DNA of 11,336 nucleotides, taken from the NCBI GenBank assembly GCA_007118765.1, contig SKQZ01000359.1, positions 1 to 11,336 on the forward strand, read 5' to 3'. How positions within the stretch are numbered: position 1 is the stretch's first letter; every line of letters starts with the position of its first letter. The notes beneath the pieces were generated by a model that made no database searches, was not told the DNA's origin, and saw only the letters and a list, made by a program, of their open reading frames with translations. Source of the stretch: Candidatus Hydrogenedentota bacterium (GTDB taxonomy: Bacteria > Hydrogenedentota > Hydrogenedentia > Hydrogenedentales > CAITNO01). This document shows, one piece after another, positions 1-7,581 of the stretch. Made by a program: the position numbers and the translations under genes.

Positions 1-629
1 CGACATGCAAAACCGACATGGCGCGTAAACGTGGCGCTGTCCTCACGAACCAACGTAACAAGATGTTGCACATCCTTGCTGCCCACAGGCGCCACCAGAC
101 GGCCCCCGACCGCCAATTGTGTTTGCAGCGGTTCGGGGATGTCCGGAGTCGCCGCCGTAACCAAGATGGCCTCATAAGGCGCTGCAGCCGCATATCCGCA
201 GGTGCCGTCGCCAATAACAATATGCACATTCCCATACCCCAACCCATCAAGCCGTTGCCGCGCCGTTTCGGCCAGATCCGCGTGCCGCTCCACCGATGTC
301 ACCTGTTTGGCAATCGTTGCCAGCACCGCCGTTTGATAACCGGAGCCGGTCCCGACTTCCAGCACATGCGCCTCGGGCGTCAAGTGAAGCATCTCGGTCA
401 TGGCGGCCACGATATAGGGTTGTGATATTGTCTGCTTGCAGCTAATGGGCAGGGGGTGGTCCAGATACGCGTCGTCCTTTTTTTCCGCCGGCACAAACAA
501 ATGTCGGGGCGTGCGCCGCATCGCGTCAATAACCCGGGGGTCTTGGACGCCGCGGGGCACGATGTGCTTGGCAATCATCGCATCACGCGCTTGTTGTTGT
601 GCGCGTATGTCTTCTTCGGAAAACATCAT
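1..629 (-). CDS. pcm: Protein-L-isoaspartate O-methyltransferase, 3' end outside the window
   Basis: This enzyme uses S-adenosylmethionine to methylate isoaspartyl residues in damaged proteins, the first step of their repair in the cytoplasm. The minus-strand frame is open from ATG 629 to the window edge, giving 209 full codons. The SAM-binding motif I, VLEVGTGSGYQ, is at residues 89-99. The substrate-loop signature QTISQPYIVAAMTE is at 66-79, preceded by ISCK where many homologues have a glycine-rich segment. Later blocks GDGTCGY (140-146) and GGRLVAPVG (175-183) match motifs expected late in the fold. At a usual length of about 210-220 residues, only the last 10-15 are missing. Two adjacent ATGs (629 and 626) are possible starts. 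The nearest SD-like AAGG lies 12 bases upstream of the first, so the start is weakly fixed. The gene is divergent from rpsA. The family assignment is secure. Confidence 0.93.
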   Translation of the reverse strand, partial: MMFSEEDIRAQQQARDAMIAKHIVPRGVQDPRVIDAMRRTPRHLFVPAEKKDDAYLDHPLPISCKQTISQPYIVAAMTEMLHLTPEAHVLEVGTGSGYQTAVLATIAKQVTSVERHADLAETARQRLDGLGYGNVHIVIGDGTCGYAAAAPYEAILVTAATPDIPEPLQTQLAVGGRLVAPVGSKDVQHLVTLVREDSATFTRHVGFAC

Positions 630-747
630 GAGACTGTTGTACCTTTTCGTCTTGTGAGGTCTCCCCCCAAAACGCCGATTCTCCGGGCTTGCCCTGTACC
701 GCCGGGTTGCGGGCGTCGCCGGTGTTCATACATCCTGTGCATTAAAG

Positions 748-777
748 TTGAAAGGCTTTCTTATTTCCTGATAGAAT
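748..777 (+). promoter_or_regulatory. Probable sigma70-type promoter of rpsA
   Basis: A TTGAAA -35 box (748-753) and a TAGAAT -10 box (772-777) are separated by 18 bases. They sit about 57 bases upstream of the rpsA start in the 205-base gap between divergent pcm and rpsA. The predicted transcript would start near 784 with a leader of about 50 bases. That leader holds a small 4-bp hairpin (787-790 with 796-799). The match to consensus is good, but no experimental start is known. Confidence 0.55.
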
Positions 778-815
778 ACCATACTGCCGCATTTCGCGGA
801 AATTCCCAATTTACG

Positions 816-828
816 TAAGGAGTCAGGA
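816..828 (+). promoter_or_regulatory. Ribosome binding site of rpsA
   Basis: TAAGGAG (816-822) lies 12 bases before ATG 835, and a second AGGA (825-828) lies 6 bases before it. Together they favour ATG 835 over the in-frame ATG 850, which has no closer SD-like sequence of its own. Confidence 0.6.
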
Positions 829-834
829 AAACTA

Positions 835-3120
835 ATGAACGAACAACACATGGTATCGCAACCGGCCCGGGATCTTTCAGATGACCTGGAGGCCGAACTG
901 AACGCACAACTTGAAGGCGCCGACATGGCCCAGCTGTTGGAGGAAACGCCGCAAAACTTCAAAGAAGGTGAAGTGGTGCGCGGCAAGGTGGTCAATATCA
1001 CCGATGACCGCATCCTCGTTGACATCGGCTACAAGAGCGAGGGCATTGTGGACGCCGGCGAATTTGCCCATACGGACGAAGTAGCCGTGGGCGAACACTA
1101 CGATTTCTACATTGACGAGCCGGAGAACGAAACGGGCGCCCCGGTCTTGTCGAAAATCAAGGCGGACCGGATCAAGAACTGGGAACATGTGCAGGAGATC
1201 TACAATAACGACGGCGTTATTGAAGGGGTCATCACCCGCCGCGTGAAGGGCGGCTTAAAAGTGGATATTGGGGTGGATGCCTTTATGCCCGCCAGCCAGT
1301 TGACATTCCGGCCCACGGGCGACCTTGAAAAATACATCGGCGAACGCATGGAAGTGAAGATTGTAAAACTGACCCGGCGTCGCCGCAACGTGGTGGTCAG
1401 CCGCCGCCGACTGCTTGAAGAACAACGCGCGGAAGAGAAGAAGAACCTGCTCGAACGCATTGAAGTGAACGCGACCATTGAAGGCGAAGTGAAGAACATC
1501 ACCGATTTCGGCGCCTTCGTGGATGTAGGCGGCATTGATGGCCTGTTGCATGTCACGGACATGAGCTGGGGCCGCGTCAAGCACCCCTCGCAAGTGGTGC
1601 AAGTGGGGGATAAACTTGAAGTGATGGTCTTGAGTTTCGACCCCACCACCGAGCGCATCAGCCTGGGCCTGAAACAGAAAACGGAAAACCCGTGGGAAAC
1701 GGTTGCGGAACGGTATCCGGTGGGTTCGATTATGCGCGGGCGTGTGGCCAACATGACCGATTACGGCGCCTTTGTGCAGCTGGAAGAAGGCGTGGAAGGC
1801 ATGGTGCATGTCAGTGAAATGAGCTGGACGCGCCGGGTGCGCCATCCCAACGAGATGTTGAAAGAAGGCGAAGAAGTTGACGTCATGATCCTGAGCGTTG
1901 ACAAAGACGAAGAAAAGATTGCGCTCGGCATCAAACAAACCCAGCCCAATCCGTGGAAACAACTGGGCGAACGGTATCCCGTCGGTTCCACGATCAAAGG
2001 GATTGTCCGCAATATGACCGATTACGGCGCATTCGTCCAGATTGAGGACGGCATAGATGCGCTGCTTCATGTGAGCGACCTCTCCTGGACAAAGAAAATT
2101 AACAACCCCAACGACTTGTTGGAACGTAACCAGGAGATTGAAGTGCAGGTGCTGAGCATTGACCCGGAAGCCGAAAAGATAAGCGTCGGGTTGAAGCAAA
2201 TGCAGCCGGATCCGTGGCTGTCGGTTGTTGAAAGTTTGCCCATTGGCAGCCATGTGGAAGTCGAAGTTGTGAAGCTGGTCGCTTTCGGTGCTTTCGCACG
2301 GCTTGATAATGGTGTGGAAGGACTTATCCATATCAGCGAGCTGGCCAATGAACGTGTGGAACATCCTGAAGAGTTGCTGAAAGTGGGCGACAAGGTTAAG
2401 GCCAAAATAATTAGTATTGGCGCGGCAGACCGTCGTATTGGACTGAGCTTGCGCGAATATGAACGCGATATGAACCGCGAAACCATGCAGGAATATGATG
2501 GAAGCGGCGACGACGGGCCCGTGGATGTCAAAGCCGCATTGTCCGGCGCCGTCCCGCAAAGCATGCTTCAGGCCGGACGCAGCCTGTCCGACGTTGCCCA
2601 GGATTTGGTCGCGGCCATGACCCGCGTAGAATCGGAACGTGCAACCCAGCGGGAAGCGCCGGAAACAGAAAGCAACGAGGAAGCACCGGACACAGACGCG
2701 CCTGCACAGGAAGCGGAAGAAACGGCAACGGACGCCCCTGAAGAAGCGGCATCCGATGCGACGCCTGCGGAAGAGGCGGCGGCGCCAGCCGAAGAGCCGT
2801 CTGAAACCGCACCTGTGGAAGAGGCGTCGGCGCCTGCCGAAGAGCCGTCTGAAACCGCACCTGCGGAAGAAGCGGCGGCGCCAGCCGAAGAGCCGTCTGA
2901 AACCGCGCCTGCGGAAGAAGCGGCGGCAACCGAGGAAGAAGCAGCGCCTGCAGACGATGCGGCGGCATCCGCCCCCGCGCAGGAAGAGGAAGCAGCGCCT
3001 GCCGAACCGACTGAATCGCCAGACGAGACAACTGAAGACGCGGATCAGGAGACCCCCGTGTCAGGTGTACCGGAAGCGCCTGTGGACGACACGGCGCAGG
3101 AACCGGAAAAGGACGCCTGA
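835..3120 (+). CDS. rpsA: 30S ribosomal protein S1 with a long repeat-built acidic C-terminal tail
   Basis: S1 binds mRNA on the 30S subunit and helps initiate translation. The 761-residue product has six S1 (OB-fold) RNA-binding domains at about residues 43-108, 125-190, 211-279, 296-367, 383-453 and 470-540. Domains 3-6 show the classic pattern, with FGAFV or YGAFV followed by hisxxLHVS-type strands (for example DFGAFVDVGGIDGLLHVTDMSW at 224-245, given here in outline). Domains 1 and 2 are the divergent, ribosome-docking type. S1 proteins are usually about 550-580 residues. Here about 220 extra residues (541-761) form a low-complexity Ala/Glu/Pro/Asp/Thr tail with near-perfect 16-residue repeats at 644-691, probably disordered and strongly acidic. 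The gene is alone between its own promoter and a terminator. The identity is secure; the role of the tail is unknown. Confidence 0.96.
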   Translation: MNEQHMVSQPARDLSDDLEAELNAQLEGADMAQLLEETPQNFKEGEVVRGKVVNITDDRILVDIGYKSEGIVDAGEFAHTDEVAVGEHYDFYIDEPENETGAPVLSKIKADRIKNWEHVQEIYNNDGVIEGVITRRVKGGLKVDIGVDAFMPASQLTFRPTGDLEKYIGERMEVKIVKLTRRRRNVVVSRRRLLEEQRAEEKKNLLERIEVNATIEGEVKNITDFGAFVDVGGIDGLLHVTDMSWGRVKHPSQVVQVGDKLEVMVLSFDPTTERISLGLKQKTENPWETVAERYPVGSIMRGRVANMTDYGAFVQLEEGVEGMVHVSEMSWTRRVRHPNEMLKEGEEVDVMILSVDKDEEKIALGIKQTQPNPWKQLGERYPVGSTIKGIVRNMTDYGAFVQIEDGIDALLHVSDLSWTKKINNPNDLLERNQEIEVQVLSIDPEAEKISVGLKQMQPDPWLSVVESLPIGSHVEVEVVKLVAFGAFARLDNGVEGLIHISELANERVEHPEELLKVGDKVKAKIISIGAADRRIGLSLREYERDMNRETMQEYDGSGDDGPVDVKAALSGAVPQSMLQAGRSLSDVAQDLVAAMTRVESERATQREAPETESNEEAPDTDAPAQEAEETATDAPEEAASDATPAEEAAAPAEEPSETAPVEEASAPAEEPSETAPAEEAAAPAEEPSETAPAEEAAATEEEAAPADDAAASAPAQEEEAAPAEPTESPDETTEDADQETPVSGVPEAPVDDTAQEPEKDA
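2764..2931 (+). repeat. In-frame 48-base tandem repeats in the rpsA tail
   Basis: Three full 48-base units (2764-2811, 2812-2859, 2860-2907) and a partial fourth (from 2908) encode a 16-residue Pro-Ala-Glu-Glu...Ser-Glu-Thr-Ala unit. By eye, units 1 and 3 differ at two bases, both silent. Units 1 and 2 differ at three bases, two of which change a residue (Ala to Val and Ala to Ser). The 48-base period keeps the frame, so copy number could change without breaking the gene. The high DNA identity suggests recent duplication or slippage. Confidence 0.9.
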
Positions 3121-3143
3121 TCTTACCGTTGCGTGCCTAATTC

Positions 3144-3179
3144 CGCGAGCGCCGTTGATACAATGGCGCTCGCGTTTTT
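3144..3179 (+). terminator. Intrinsic terminator after rpsA
   Basis: CGCGAGCGCC (3144-3153) pairs perfectly with GGCGCTCGCG (3165-3174) across an 11-base loop. A run of five T follows at once (3175-3179). It begins 24 bases after the rpsA stop codon and would separate rpsA transcription from ilvB. This is the clearest terminator in the window. Confidence 0.88.
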
Positions 3180-3349
3180 GTTATTGCGCAACAAGTCGCC
3201 CGCATAGCGGCGCTCCATGTACCGCAGCGCGATGCATCCGCCCCTGTTTGCAGCAGGGAAGAAGCAGTCGCTTCCAATGTGTTTCATGTATATCACAAGC
3301 ATTTATGCAGACGGTGTAGACATATCCGCAAACAAGAGAGAACAGCATC

Positions 3350-5170
3350 ATGGTTGGAAAAGAAAAAAACAAATCGAAGAATCACGGCGTGGTCATGAGC
3401 GGCGCCGATATGACGATACAGGCAATTGTTGATGAGGGCGTGGACACCATCTTCGGTTATAGTGGCGGCGCCATCCTGCCGACGTATGACGCCATCTTCC
3501 GATATAACCGCAACAACCCTGAAAACGGCGTGAACTTGATAGTGCCCGCCAACGAACAGGGCGCGGGGTTTATGGCGGCCGGTTATGCCCGTGCCACCGG
3601 CAAGGTGGGCGTGTCCATCGTGACGTCGGGGCCGGGCGCCACCAACAGCGCCACGCCCGTGCGCGACTGCATGGCCGATTCCGTGCCGATGGTGTTGATA
3701 TGCGGCCAAGTTGCGCGTTCGGTCATCGGCACCGACGCATTTCAGGAAGCGCCGGTGTTCAATCTCATGAGCGCCTGCGCCAAGCACGTATTTCTGGTAA
3801 AAGACCCGACCGAGTTGGCCGCCACGGTGCGCACCGCCTTTCAGATTGCGCGCAGCGGCAGGCCGGGCCCTGTTGTGATAGATCTTCCCAAAGACGTGCA
3901 GAACTGGGAAGGGCCCTATGACAGCAAGAGCGTTTTGAACTTGCACGGGTATCAGGACCGGGTCAATGCCCTCACCCGAAAGAAGATGGACAAAGACACG
4001 GCGGGTGCGTTTCTGAAGATGCTGAAACGCGCAAAGCGGCCTCTGCTGTACGTGGGCGGCGGCGTGATCATCGGCAACGCCGTCAAAGAACTGCGCGCCT
4101 TTATGAAACAATTCCAGGTGCCGGCCGTTACCACGCTCATGGGCATTGGCGCAGTGGATACCCAAAGCGACCTCTGCCTGAACATGCTGGGCATGCACGG
4201 ATCGGCCTATGCCAATTATGCGGTGGATGAGTGCGACTTGCTTATCGCCGTGGGCGCGCGTTTCGACGACCGCGTGGCGGGGTTGCCCAAAGAGTTCGCC
4301 GCCAACGCCGCGATTGCGCATATTGACATAGACGGCGCGGAAATCGGCAAGGTGAAACCGGTGGACTGGCATTTTGTGGGCGATGCCGCCGTTGCACTCC
4401 AGGAGTTAATGCGGGCCGGCAAAGACTGGAACATCACACACAAGCAATGGCTTAAACATGTGCGCGCCTTGAAAAAGCGTCACAAGTTCAATTTCAATCG
4501 TGATGCCGAGGCCATCCAGCCGCAAGCCGTGCTGGAAAGTTTGAACAACCTGACGAAAGGCGATGCCATTATCGTGACGGGCGTGGGACAGCACCAGATG
4601 TTTAGCGCCCAGTTTTTTGATTTTAAGAAGCCGCGCACGTGGATAACGTCCGGCAGCATGGGCACCATGGGATTTGGCCTGCCCGCCGCCATTGGCGCAC
4701 AGGCGGCGAATCCCGGCAAACTGGTGATTGATGTTGATGGCGACGGCAGTTTGCGCATGAATATCGGCGAGCTGGAAACCTGCACCAACTACAATATGCC
4801 GGTCAAAGTGTTGCTGATGAACAATCACGGCGACGGCATGGTGGTGCAATGGCAGTCGCTGTATTTTGACAGCCGTTTTTCCGGCACGGACAAATCGCTG
4901 CACAGCAAGGACTTTGTCAAAACCGCCGAGGCCGACGGGTTTCAGTTTGCGCGGCGGGTCGAACGGCATGAAGACTTGCAAGCGGCGTTGGAAGCGTTTA
5001 TCGCGTTTGACGGCCCGGCATTGCTGGAGGTGCGGGTGGACAAATACGCGTTCGTGTATCCCATGATCGGGCCCGGCATGGCATACCGCGACATGCTGAC
5101 CGGCCCGCATATTGAAGGCCGTGATGTTGCGCCGCGCGATGAAACGCTCGATACCTCGGACAGCTTTTGA
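3350..5170 (+). CDS. ilvB: Acetolactate (acetohydroxyacid) synthase, catalytic large subunit
   Basis: This ThDP enzyme condenses two pyruvates, or pyruvate with 2-ketobutyrate, in the first shared step of valine, leucine and isoleucine synthesis. The 606-residue length is normal. The N-terminal ThDP-binding domain has EQGAGFMAAGYARATG (69-84), with catalytic Glu69, then TSGPGATN (92-99) and IGTDAFQE (126-133). The middle domain has the FAD-related RFDDRVAG (304-311). The C-terminal ThDP/Mg motif runs from GDGS (464-467) to NN (491-492), followed by GMVVQWQ (496-502). Variations are GYSGG for the usual GYPGG (36-40), Asn68 for the usual His before the catalytic Glu, and Ala122 where many enzymes have Pro. 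ATG 3350 has a modest GAGAG 9 bases upstream. No regulatory small subunit (ilvN) or ilvC follows, so a partner must be encoded elsewhere if one is used. Other ThDP enzymes (glyoxylate carboligase, oxidases) are less likely given the biosynthetic-type motifs. Confidence 0.92.
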   Translation: MVGKEKNKSKNHGVVMSGADMTIQAIVDEGVDTIFGYSGGAILPTYDAIFRYNRNNPENGVNLIVPANEQGAGFMAAGYARATGKVGVSIVTSGPGATNSATPVRDCMADSVPMVLICGQVARSVIGTDAFQEAPVFNLMSACAKHVFLVKDPTELAATVRTAFQIARSGRPGPVVIDLPKDVQNWEGPYDSKSVLNLHGYQDRVNALTRKKMDKDTAGAFLKMLKRAKRPLLYVGGGVIIGNAVKELRAFMKQFQVPAVTTLMGIGAVDTQSDLCLNMLGMHGSAYANYAVDECDLLIAVGARFDDRVAGLPKEFAANAAIAHIDIDGAEIGKVKPVDWHFVGDAAVALQELMRAGKDWNITHKQWLKHVRALKKRHKFNFNRDAEAIQPQAVLESLNNLTKGDAIIVTGVGQHQMFSAQFFDFKKPRTWITSGSMGTMGFGLPAAIGAQAANPGKLVIDVDGDGSLRMNIGELETCTNYNMPVKVLLMNNHGDGMVVQWQSLYFDSRFSGTDKSLHSKDFVKTAEADGFQFARRVERHEDLQAALEAFIAFDGPALLEVRVDKYAFVYPMIGPGMAYRDMLTGPHIEGRDVAPRDETLDTSDSF

Positions 5171-5247
5171 TGATTTCTTACGGATAACGCGCCGCCGCCT
5201 CGCTTGGCGAATACGGACCAACATGCGCGACAGGATAAAGCCGTCAC

Positions 5248-5253
5248 GGAAGG
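5248..5253 (+). promoter_or_regulatory. Ribosome binding site that sets the helicase start
   Basis: GGAAGG lies 10 bases before ATG 5264. It supports that ATG over an in-frame TTG at 5204, which would add 20 residues unlike any helicase N-terminus. Starting at 5264 places the conserved LNDAQQAAV segment near residue 6, as usual for this family. Confidence 0.65.
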
Positions 5254-5263
5254 GCAGCGCCCC

Positions 5264-7414
5264 ATGAACACCATAACACTTAATGATGCGCAACAAGCCG
5301 CTGTAACCGCGCCGGACGGGCCCGTTCTGGTGCTTGCAGGCGCGGGCAGCGGCAAGACGCGCGTTATTATTGAGCGCATGGCGTGGCTGGTGGAGGAGCG
5401 CGGCGTGTCGCCGCGCAACCTGTTGGCCCTTACCTTTACGAACAAGGCCGCCGACGAAATGCAACGCCGTTTCGCCCAACGCATCGCGTTGGATTATGTG
5501 CCGTCGTTTGTCGGCACGTTCCACTCGTTCGGCCTGTGGATATTGCGGCGCGAGGCGGAACAACTGCATCGCCCGCGCAACTTCACCATCTTTGACGATC
5601 AGGATCAGCGGACGTTGATGAAACGTTTGGTCAAGGAGCTGCCCAAGCGGTTTATGCCTGTATCGCCCCGCGATGCGCTTGGCTTTATCAGCAGTGTCAA
5701 GCATGTGGAGCCTTTTCCGGCCTGGAGTGACGCCCCGGAAACGCCCAAAGAAGAAACCTATCGCGAATTGTGGCAGCGCTACCATGATGTACTGAAGGCC
5801 TGCGGCGCGTTGGACTTCGACGACCTTACCGCGTTGACCGCCTTCCTGCTCGAACGGTTTCCGGAGGTGTGTGCCAAGTATCGCCGCCGCTTCCAGCATA
5901 TTCTCGTGGATGAGTACCAGGACACCAACCGCAGCCAATATGTCATTGCACGCAGTCTTGGCGAAGCAGGCAACCTGTTTGTGGTGGGCGACGAAGACCA
6001 AAGCATTTATTCGTGGCGGGGCGCAGACATCAACAACATTCTCGATTTTGCCCGGGACTTTCCGGATGCCCGTGCGTATCGGCTGGAACAGAACTATCGC
6101 AGTGCGGCGCCCATTCTTGATGCCGCAAACGCATTGGTGGCATATAATGAGAACCGCTTGGGGAAACGGTTGTTTACGGAACAACGGGAAGGCATGCCCG
6201 TCGCGTTTTTCCGCGCCTATAATGCCGAAGACGAAGCGGCGTTTGTGGTTAACGATATTGCGCGCCATCGGCAGCCTTCGGAAACGGTGGCCGTGTTCTA
6301 CCGCACCCATGTTCTGGCGCGGCTGGTGGAAGAGGCGTTGCGTGCCCAACGCATACCCTACACCGTGGTGGGGGGCATTAAGTTTTACAGCCGCAAGGAA
6401 ATCAAGGACATTGTCGCCTATCTCCGGTTGCTGGAGAATCCGGCGGACGATGAATCGTTGCGACGCATTTTGAATGTGCCGCCCCGGGGCATCGGCGATG
6501 TGGGCCGCGCCCAACTGGTGGACTACGCAGAACAACGAAACATCCCTTTGCTACAGGCATTGCGCGAAGCGGAAATGGACGAGGGCATCTCGCCGCGCAC
6601 ACAACGCGCCGCCCTTCAACTGGCCGACATTCTGGATAAGCTGCATGTGTCTGCCCGCAGCAGTTCCGTGGCGGCATTGGCGGAGGAATTGCTTGATTGC
6701 ACGGACTACCGCGCTTATGTGGAGCAAAGTGACGCGAAGGAAGCACGGGAGCGCATCGAAGTGGTGAATGAGTTTCTTGTGGCCTGTCGCCAATATGATG
6801 CCCGCGCCCGGAACAAGGGTCTGGCAGGGTTTCTGGAGGAGATGGCTCTTGTTTCGGATGTGGACGCTTTTGAGGAAAACGCCGAAACCGTGGCGCTTAT
6901 GACCTGTCATTGCGCCAAGGGCCTGGAATTCGATCATGTGTATATCATCGGCCTGGAGGAAGACCTGTTTCCCATGGTGCGTTACGACGATGACGAAGGG
7001 GATATCGAAGAAGAACGGCGCTTATGCTACGTGGCCATGACCCGCGCGCGCAAGCGCCTGACCCTTCTCGCGTCCGATGCCCGCATGGTATACGGCGTCA
7101 CCAACACCAACAGACGCCCGAGCCGCTTTATCGAAGAAGTCGGCGCAGAACGGCTGTGTTTGCTTGAGTCCGAACGCGAGAACGCTTCCGACGCTGCCGC
7201 GTCCGCCGATAGTGTAACGAGGCCGTCCCAACAACCGACAAGTACACCCCGTCCGCTGAAGTCCGGTGACGTAATCCGTCATGCCCGATTCGGACGCGGC
7301 GTCGTGTTGTACACCAAAGGGGCGGATGAAAAGTTTCAGGCCCGTGTGCGGTTTGACAGCGGGCGTCATGTATCGCTGATGGTGGCAAAAGCGCCGATTG
7401 AAATCGTAAAATGA
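5264..7414 (+). CDS. uvrD: UvrD/PcrA/Rep-type superfamily 1A DNA helicase
   Basis: This is an ATP-driven 3'-5' DNA helicase of the kind used in nucleotide-excision and mismatch repair and in clearing proteins from DNA. The 716-residue product shows all SF1A motifs: Q motif LNDAQQAAV (6-14), Walker A AGAGSGKT (25-32), Ia TFTNKAA (57-63), GTFHSFG (84-90), Walker B VDEYQDT (215-221), motif III GDEDQSIYSWRGA (242-254), motif IV EQNYRS (275-280), motif V CHCAKGLEF (548-556) and motif VI VAMTRAR (590-596). Motif V has two cysteines where TIHSAKG or TVHASKG is more usual. After a short linker, residues 667-716 (GDVIRHARFGRGVV...) match the C-terminal Tudor-like domain that contacts RNA polymerase in PcrA/UvrD, which argues against Rep. 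It starts 93 bases after ilvB. No promoter or terminator is clear in that gap, so readthrough from ilvB is possible. Choosing between the names uvrD and pcrA needs phylogeny. Confidence 0.93.
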   Translation: MNTITLNDAQQAAVTAPDGPVLVLAGAGSGKTRVIIERMAWLVEERGVSPRNLLALTFTNKAADEMQRRFAQRIALDYVPSFVGTFHSFGLWILRREAEQLHRPRNFTIFDDQDQRTLMKRLVKELPKRFMPVSPRDALGFISSVKHVEPFPAWSDAPETPKEETYRELWQRYHDVLKACGALDFDDLTALTAFLLERFPEVCAKYRRRFQHILVDEYQDTNRSQYVIARSLGEAGNLFVVGDEDQSIYSWRGADINNILDFARDFPDARAYRLEQNYRSAAPILDAANALVAYNENRLGKRLFTEQREGMPVAFFRAYNAEDEAAFVVNDIARHRQPSETVAVFYRTHVLARLVEEALRAQRIPYTVVGGIKFYSRKEIKDIVAYLRLLENPADDESLRRILNVPPRGIGDVGRAQLVDYAEQRNIPLLQALREAEMDEGISPRTQRAALQLADILDKLHVSARSSSVAALAEELLDCTDYRAYVEQSDAKEARERIEVVNEFLVACRQYDARARNKGLAGFLEEMALVSDVDAFEENAETVALMTCHCAKGLEFDHVYIIGLEEDLFPMVRYDDDEGDIEEERRLCYVAMTRARKRLTLLASDARMVYGVTNTNRRPSRFIEEVGAERLCLLESERENASDAAASADSVTRPSQQPTSTPRPLKSGDVIRHARFGRGVVLYTKGADEKFQARVRFDSGRHVSLMVAKAPIEIVK

Positions 7415-7442
7415 CGGGGACGCGCACGCCGGTCGCGCCGAA

Positions 7443-7473
7443 TTGCCATATACCCGCATGACACAGGTATAAT
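7443..7473 (+). promoter_or_regulatory. Probable promoter of pheA
   Basis: A perfect TATAAT -10 box is at 7468-7473. The best -35 box, TTGCCA (7443-7448), is 19 bases upstream of it, which is longer than the ideal 17. Transcription would start near 7480, giving a pheA leader of about 100 bases that contains the hairpin at 7502-7524. Confidence 0.5.
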
Positions 7474-7501
7474 TGGTGTCGTAAGATGGTCGCGGTGTCC
7501 A

Positions 7502-7524
7502 CTCGCAGCGGGAAACCGTGCGAG
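7502..7524 (+). promoter_or_regulatory. GAAA-capped hairpin in the pheA leader
   Basis: The outer arms CTCGCA (7502-7507) and TGCGAG (7519-7524) pair fully. After one bulged G (7508), CGG (7509-7511) pairs with CCG (7516-7518) around a GAAA tetraloop (7512-7515). This gives nine base pairs capped by a stable GNRA loop, lying between the TATAAT box and the pheA start. No T-run follows, so it is not a simple terminator. It could be a leader control element or an mRNA-stabilising structure. No known riboswitch is recognised. Confidence 0.45.
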
Positions 7525-7567
7525 CGTGTGTGTTTGCGTGCCGTGTCATAACCGCGAGGCAACCCAT

Positions 7568-7573
7568 AGGGAG
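7568..7573 (+). promoter_or_regulatory. Ribosome binding site supporting a TTG start for pheA
   Basis: AGGGAG lies 8 bases before TTG 7582. No in-frame ATG lies nearby, and translation from TTG begins exactly where chorismate mutase domains begin (M-N-L-D-E-L-R). A TTG start is therefore well supported. Confidence 0.75.
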
Positions 7574-7581
7574 CTATTACC

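Noticed and set aside
1255..2559. A 434-codon minus-strand open frame inside rpsA
   Set aside because: The apparent internal repetition of its translation only mirrors the repeated S1 domains. It has no SD or motifs.
2639..3319. A strongly basic Arg/Lys-rich frame on the plus strand over the rpsA tail
   Set aside because: It is the out-of-frame reading of the Ala/Glu/Pro repeats. The rpsA frame is continuous and correct through this region.
3180..3349. A promoter or Leu/Val/Ile leader peptide ahead of ilvB
   Set aside because: No -35/-10 pair with sensible spacing and no branched-chain-rich short frame could be found. A promoter must exist after the terminator, but I cannot place it.
5171..5203. 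A hairpin after ilvB (CGCC with GGCG) as a terminator
   Set aside because: The stem is only four pairs and no T-run follows.
4406..6535. A 709-codon open frame on the minus strand across the ilvB 3' half and the helicase 5' half
   Set aside because: Its translation is His/Arg-rich with no recognisable domain, while both plus-strand genes beneath it carry complete family motifs. It is a by-product of GC-rich codon use.
7415..7445. A GC-rich stretch after the helicase gene as a terminator
   Set aside because: Only a 4-bp GCGC self-pairing is visible, and no T-run follows.
7486..7551. A 21-codon open frame in the pheA leader, as a possible attenuator leader peptide
   Set aside because: It has no Phe codons and no SD, and there is no terminator hairpin after it, so Phe attenuation is not supported.
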